Assembly: GCA_022821585.1 (NCBI GenBank)
Contig: JAJEDI010000058.1
Coordinates: 1-64,000, forward strand
DNA: 64,000 nucleotides
Source: Caldilineaceae bacterium
Lineage (GTDB): Bacteria > Chloroflexota > Anaerolineae > Caldilineales > Caldilineaceae
Reading direction: 5' to 3'
Shown here: positions 59,997 to 64,000 of the stretch, piece by piece
How positions within the stretch are numbered: the stretch's first letter is position 1
Layout of the letters: every line of letters begins with the position of its first letter
The notes under the pieces: model-generated
What the model was told of the DNA's origin: nothing
The model's input: only the letters and a program-made list of their open reading frames with translations
The model's database searches: none
Translations under genes and position numbers: made by a program

Positions 59997-60980
59997 ATGA
60001 ATGACCCGATTCGTGTAGCAGTAACCGGCGCCGCCGGCAATATCGGCTATGCTCTCATTTTTCGTATCGCCAATGGCGACCTGTTCGGACCTGATCAACC
60101 TGTCATTCTTCAGTTGCTGGAGATACCGCCGGCGATGGGCGCGCTCGAAGGCGTCGCCATGGAGCTTGACGACTGTGCCTTCCCCCTGCTCTCCGATACG
60201 GTACTGACCGACGATCCGGACGTCGCCTTCGCCGGAGCCAACTGGTCCCTGCTGGTCGGCGCCCGGCCGCGCACCGCAGGCATGGAGCGCAAAGACTTGC
60301 TCAGCGCAAACGGCCCCATCTTCGTCACCCAAGGTAAGGCGATCAACGACAACGCCGCCGCCGACGTGCGCGTCGTCGTCGTCGGCAATCCGGCCAATAC
60401 CAACTGCCTGATCGCCATGCACAACGCCCCCGACGTGCCGCAGGAACGCTTTACCGCCATGACCCGACTCGATCACAATCGTGCGCAGAGCATGCTCGCC
60501 AGGAAGGCCGGGCGGCCGCTCCACACGGTCAAAAATGTGGCCATCTGGGGCAATCACAGCGCCACCCAGTATCCCGACCTCTTCCATGCCCGGATCGACG
60601 GTCAGCCGGCCGCGGCCGTCGTCGCCGACTTCTCCTGGATCAGACGGACATTTATCCCCGCCGTCCAGCAGCGCGGCGCTGCGGTGATCGCGGCCAGGGG
60701 CGCCAGCAGCGCGGCCAGCGCGGCCAACGCCTGCATCAACCACGTGCAGAGTTGGTACGGAGGGGCGACCGAGGACGACTGGGTCAGTATGGGCATACCC
60801 GGCACCGGCGCCTACGACTTTCCCGCCGGCGTGATATTCAGCTATCCCGCGACCGTTGCGGATGGCGTCTACCAGATCGTGGAAGGGCTGCCGCTGACCG
60901 ATTTCGACCGCGCCGCCATCGCCGCCAGTGGGCAAGAGCTTCTCGAGGAGCGAGAGGCTGTAGCAGATTGGTTGACTTGA
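59997..60980 (+). CDS. mdh: malate dehydrogenase
   Basis: This 327-residue NAD-dependent enzyme interconverts malate and oxaloacetate in the TCA cycle. It has the Rossmann motif [60 protein letters not shown] and the catalytic [11 protein letters not shown] with His. This is the cytosolic-type (MDH type 2) layout common in bacteria. ATG 59997 is preferred; an upstream in-frame start would overlap the GNAT gene. Confidence 0.97.
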   Translation: MNDPIRVAVTGAAGNIGYALIFRIANGDLFGPDQPVILQLLEIPPAMGALEGVAMELDDCAFPLLSDTVLTDDPDVAFAGANWSLLVGARPRTAGMERKDLLSANGPIFVTQGKAINDNAAADVRVVVVGNPANTNCLIAMHNAPDVPQERFTAMTRLDHNRAQSMLARKAGRPLHTVKNVAIWGNHSATQYPDLFHARIDGQPAAAVVADFSWIRRTFIPAVQQRGAAVIAARGASSAASAANACINHVQSWYGGATEDDWVSMGIPGTGAYDFPAGVIFSYPATVADGVYQIVEGLPLTDFDRAAIAASGQELLEEREAVADWLT

Positions 60981-61112
60981 TCGGGTCGCCCGGGTGTTGG
61001 ATGTAACAGGGGAGTCTCGCGATTCAGCCGGCCTTGAAGGATTAACTGGTCTGTCGCTGTCGGTATTGCCAAGGAAAAGGATGGCCGCTCGGACAACCCA
61101 ACATGATGAGGT

Positions 61113-61457
61113 TCAGCCGTTTGGGCCTTCCCGCTCCTCCGGCAGTGGATCAACTAAACCCTCGATGGCTATCTCCTGATAGGATCGATCGACCGACGCC
61201 TCCAACTCCGCCTCCAGCTCGTAGTGGATCGCCAGCTGCACCACCGCGCGCATCACGTCCTGCAGCTCCTTCGCAAACGCGGCCCGGTCAGGCGGTCCCA
61301 GCTTCAGCGCCTTTACACCCTTGCGCTCGAAATGGTTCACCTGGCTGGCCACCTCGCCGCATTCCTCGGCCAGTCGCGTGACGATATAGAACGGATCGTC
61401 CCCGTCCTGGAAGCGGTTGTTCAGCCCCTCGGCGATCTTGTAGAGCTTGTCGATCAT
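61113..61457 (-). CDS. MazG-like nucleotide pyrophosphohydrolase
   Basis: This 114-residue all-alpha NTP pyrophosphohydrolase-like protein has the EECGE (ExxE) and ELQDVM (ExxD) metal-binding motifs. It begins MIDKLYKIAEGLNNRF. It is much shorter than MazG itself and fits the MazG-like house-cleaning group. It lies six bases after rluD and is last in the lspA-rluD operon. Confidence 0.85.
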   Translation of the reverse strand: MIDKLYKIAEGLNNRFQDGDDPFYIVTRLAEECGEVASQVNHFERKGVKALKLGPPDRAAFAKELQDVMRAVVQLAIHYELEAELEASVDRSYQEIAIEGLVDPLPEEREGPNG

Positions 61458-61463
61458 AGAAGC

Positions 61464-62465
61464 TCACTCCTCGAGCCTGTCGAGTATGCGCTGCAGCTCA
61501 GCGGGCAGCGGGGACTCGAACACGCGCTGCTCTGCCGTCCCGGGCAGTCGGATGCCCAACCTGTGCGCGTGTAGAAAAGGGCGCTTCAGTGACAGGCGCG
61601 GCCGTTTGTACCCGTACTCCGTGTCACCGGCCACGGGACAGTTGCGCCAGGCAAAGTGGGCCCGAATCTGGTGCGTGCGTCCCGTGTGCAGATGCGCGCG
61701 CACAAACGAAAAGCGCACCGTCTGCCCGCTCGACAGGTCCTCGTAGACCTGCAGGCACTCGTACTCGGTCACGGCCTCGCGCGCACCGGCGGCCGATCCT
61801 CCAGTACCGGTCGCACCACGAAGACCGGAGGGGGCCGGCAAGACGGCCATGCGCTGCCGCCTCGTCGGATGGCGGCCGATCGGCGCGTCAATGCGGCCCC
61901 GCGGCGGCTCGATCCTGCCCTCCAATAGCGCCAGGTACTCCTTGTATACGGTGCGACCGGCGAACTGCTCCTGAAGGAAGCGCATCGCCGCGTCGTTCTT
62001 GGCCACAACGATCACGCCGGACGTGCCCTTGTCCAGCCTGTGGACGATGCCCGGCCGCTTCTCCCCGCCGATCCCTTCCAGCTGCGGGCAATGGTGAAGA
62101 ACAGCGTTTGCGAGGGTGCCTGCCGCGTGGCCCGGCCCCGGATGGACGACCAATCCGGCCGGCTTGTCAATGACGAGCAGGTCTTTGTCTTCAAAGATGA
62201 TGTTGAGAGGAATGTCTTCAGGCCGCAATGAAGACTCCACCGGAGTCGGTGGCGCCGCGACCTCGATCACAGCTCCGGCTTCCAGGCGCATTCCCGTCTT
62301 GCCGGCGCGCAAACCGTCGACGGTGACCAGCCCTTCCGCAATCCAGCGCTGGATTGCGCTGCGGCTCTCCTCCTCGAACTGGTCCGTGAGCCAGCGATCC
62401 AGGCGCTGGCCGGCTGCAGACGGGGGAACGGTAAACCGGTGCACTACTTGGGTCTCGTTGTCCAC
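61464..62465 (-). CDS. rluD: ribosomal large subunit pseudouridine synthase, RluD type
   Basis: This 333-residue enzyme converts specific uridines of 23S rRNA to pseudouridine. It has an N-terminal S4 RNA-binding domain (residues about 15-75) and the catalytic HRLDKGTSGVIVVAKND with the active-site Asp. Later HTGRTHQIRAHFAW is also conserved. GTG at 62465 is the likely start. It sits 12 bp after lspA, a pairing seen in many bacteria, and is followed by the MazG-like gene. The exact rRNA site is inferred. Confidence 0.95.
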   Translation of the reverse strand: MDNETQVVHRFTVPPSAAGQRLDRWLTDQFEEESRSAIQRWIAEGLVTVDGLRAGKTGMRLEAGAVIEVAAPPTPVESSLRPEDIPLNIIFEDKDLLVIDKPAGLVVHPGPGHAAGTLANAVLHHCPQLEGIGGEKRPGIVHRLDKGTSGVIVVAKNDAAMRFLQEQFAGRTVYKEYLALLEGRIEPPRGRIDAPIGRHPTRRQRMAVLPAPSGLRGATGTGGSAAGAREAVTEYECLQVYEDLSSGQTVRFSFVRAHLHTGRTHQIRAHFAWRNCPVAGDTEYGYKRPRLSLKRPFLHAHRLGIRLPGTAEQRVFESPLPAELQRILDRLEE

Positions 62466-62477
62466 CCGCTCCCTTGG

Positions 62478-63047
62478 CTACGCTTCCGATGATCCGGCTG
62501 CGCCGATCTCGATGGACTCCTCCTTAGCCTGCCTGGAGGCCTGAATGTCCTGGTAAAGAATGACGGCTGCCAAAGCGATCACGCTGCAGACGATGGAGGA
62601 ATCGGCGATGTTGAAGTTCGGCCAGTAATAGACGCCAGGAACACCGACCTTGACAAAGTCGGTCACGTAGCCCTGCATGATGCGGTCGATCACGTTGCCC
62701 AGCGCGCCCCCAACCTGGAACCCCAGCAGTATCCGTATCAGGCGTTGATCGTCCGGCAAATGGCGGATCGCGTAATAAAAGACACCAACCGTTACCACGG
62801 CGGCAATGACGATGAAGACACTGCCCGCCCCCTGCAAGATGCCGAAGGCCGCGCCGTAGTTGTCCACGTGCTCGAAGACAAAATACTCGCCCAGGGCAGG
62901 TATGGGAATGATATAGTCGAACTTGGCGATGTTCTGGCGCACCAGCTCCTTCGTCCACTGGTCCAGCGGAATCACAATCGCCGCCACCAGCACAATGATC
63001 CACGTGCGTCCCGCCACTTTCTTGAACATCGATTCGTTTTCGGGCAT
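62478..63047 (-). CDS. lspA: lipoprotein signal peptidase (signal peptidase II)
   Basis: This 189-residue inner-membrane aspartyl protease cleaves lipoprotein signal peptides at the lipobox. It has four hydrophobic helices, DQWTKELVR, NYGAAFGIL, GGALGNVIDR (catalytic Asp) and FNIADSSI (second catalytic Asp). The window encodes several lipoproteins that would be its substrates. ATG 63047 has a strong AAGGAG upstream, better than the alternative at 63086. Confidence 0.96.
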   Translation of the reverse strand: MPENESMFKKVAGRTWIIVLVAAIVIPLDQWTKELVRQNIAKFDYIIPIPALGEYFVFEHVDNYGAAFGILQGAGSVFIVIAAVVTVGVFYYAIRHLPDDQRLIRILLGFQVGGALGNVIDRIMQGYVTDFVKVGVPGVYYWPNFNIADSSIVCSVIALAAVILYQDIQASRQAKEESIEIGAAGSSEA

Positions 63048-63118
63048 TGACGATCTCCTTTTTGACTTGCGGTGAAATTCTAACACAGCACGCGAAAGAT
63101 GGGGAAAGGAGTCAACCG

Positions 63119-63127
63119 TGCTATACT
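63119..63127 (+). promoter_or_regulatory. extended -10 promoter candidate
   Basis: TGcTATACT at 63119-63127, without a clear -35. It would start transcription near 63134, about 45 bases before the nitrilase-fold gene. Confidence 0.45.
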
Positions 63128-63178
63128 TGCTTGACTTTCATTCCCTGAGACCTGTCTCAGGCTTTTCGGAGAGACTGA

Positions 63179-63994
63179 ATGGCCCGTGAAATCACCGTTG
63201 CCCTTGTGCAGATGGCCCCCGCGCATACCGGCGCCGAGGAAAACCTGCGCAAAATGGGCGAATTCGTCGAACGCATCTGCACGTCGCAGCAGACCGATCT
63301 GATCGTCTTCCCGGAGCTCAGCTATACCGGTACCGAACTGGGATTGCGGGCCACGACGCTGGCTGAACGCGTACCGGGCCACGCCACAAACTACCTGGCC
63401 AAACGGGCCGATGACTTCAACACACATATCGTCTTCGGTCTGGTCATCAAGGAAAAGGTCGAGAGCATTCTCTACAACGGCCTGGCCTGTCTGGGCCCGG
63501 ACGGCGAGGTCATGTCCTCGTACCACAAGGTGCACCTCTTGGGCGAGGAGCGTCAGGTCTACCGGTCCGGCTTCCGGTTCATCAACATCGATGCCGACTG
63601 GGGGCGCTTCGGCCTCATGGTCGGGTCCGACCTGATCTTTCCCGAAGCGGCACGCAGCCTGACCCTCGACGGCGCCGAACTGATCGTTCTCCCCGCCAAC
63701 TGGGAAATCGGTCACCACGAGCAGTGGCGCGCGCATATCGTCAGCCGCGCCACCGAAAACGCGCTCTTTGTCGCCGCGGCCAACCGTGTCGGCGAGGAGC
63801 CCACGATGCAGTTCGCGGGCGACTCCATCCTGGCTGGGCCGGATGGAGAGCTCTACACGGTCCTGGAAGAGCCCATGGAAGGCTATGCCGTCGCCACCAT
63901 CGATCTGGACCGCGTGCGCACCATACGCGAAGAGCGCCAATTGATTCAGTTTCGCGAGCCCAACGCCTACCGGACTATCGTCAGGAAGTACTGA
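63179..63994 (+). CDS. nitrilase-superfamily protein lacking the catalytic cysteine
   Basis: This 271-residue alpha-beta-beta-alpha fold protein matches carbon-nitrogen hydrolases: VALVQMAP, the Glu motif FPELSYTG (E46), the Lys motif SYHKVHL (K117) and WEIGHHEQWRAHIVSRATEN. The usual GxxxCYDxxFPE nucleophile motif reads GLMVGSDLIFPE, so Gly149 sits where the Cys belongs (Ser150 next to it). The codons are GGG TCC, so two substitutions separate it from Cys-Tyr. It may be a non-hydrolytic or Ser-dependent variant, or inactive. GGAGAG precedes the ATG. It ends just before the window edge. Confidence 0.9.
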   Translation: MAREITVALVQMAPAHTGAEENLRKMGEFVERICTSQQTDLIVFPELSYTGTELGLRATTLAERVPGHATNYLAKRADDFNTHIVFGLVIKEKVESILYNGLACLGPDGEVMSSYHKVHLLGEERQVYRSGFRFINIDADWGRFGLMVGSDLIFPEAARSLTLDGAELIVLPANWEIGHHEQWRAHIVSRATENALFVAAANRVGEEPTMQFAGDSILAGPDGELYTVLEEPMEGYAVATIDLDRVRTIREERQLIQFREPNAYRTIVRKY

Positions 63995-64000
63995 CGCAAA

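Overview
The window looks like a chromosomal segment of a Chloroflexota bacterium, probably of the Anaerolineae/Caldilineae type. This is an inference from gene content: Tat-type lipoprotein sugar-binding proteins with paired permeases, Thr/Pro-linker lipoproteins, a giant CARDB-repeat subtilase, moderately high GC, and short dispersed hairpin repeats. No rRNA, tRNA, insertion sequence, integrase or CRISPR array was recognised.

Layout. 1-7.6 kb: ammonium transporter, DUF72 protein, a probable 42-residue membrane protein, two damaged genes (an imelysin-like lipoprotein with an in-frame TAG, and a frameshifted membrane protein), a His-rich CDF metal exporter and a ferritin. 7.6-15.2 kb: a lipoprotein behind a consensus promoter and long leader, an S41 protease homologue, nadD and obg (minus) facing ybeY and dgkA (plus), and an MFS transporter. 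15.5-23.6 kb: a carbohydrate ABC locus with two binding proteins and two permease pairs in nested order, no ATPase, then an FxLYD-like lipoprotein. 23.7-31.4 kb: one 2562-residue secreted subtilase with about 15 CARDB repeats.

31.6-37.7 kb (minus) is an NAD-linked molybdenum/tungsten formate dehydrogenase operon: a fused NuoE-NuoF subunit, a HoxU/NuoG-N-like subunit, the catalytic subunit, an orphan antitoxin and fdhD. The catalytic gene appears broken by TGA, but the TGA lies exactly at the FdhF selenocysteine site. It is followed by a bacterial SECIS-type hairpin with a GGUCU loop, so it is one selenoprotein gene (32991-35069).

37.9-49.1 kb: a phage-like orphan gene with a tandem repeat, an O-antigen-ligase-like protein, lipA, an orphan DNA methyltransferase, acnA, pepF and a DUF4926 protein. 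49.4-54.7 kb (minus): rel, miaA, yraN and an SPFH protein. 55.0-64.0 kb: a SAM-I riboswitch and terminator controlling a trans-sulfuration-type PLP enzyme, an AttH/CrtC-like lipoprotein, a YceI lipoprotein, a GNAT protein, malate dehydrogenase, a minus operon lspA-rluD-mazG-like, and a nitrilase-fold protein lacking its catalytic cysteine.

The most notable points are the Sec-FdhF, the giant CARDB array, two enzyme homologues missing a catalytic residue, possible leaderless promoters of the form TGnTATACT-N6/7-ATG, and a short stand-alone transcription unit near 3.1 kb. Functional statements rest on motif recognition by eye; no database search was run.
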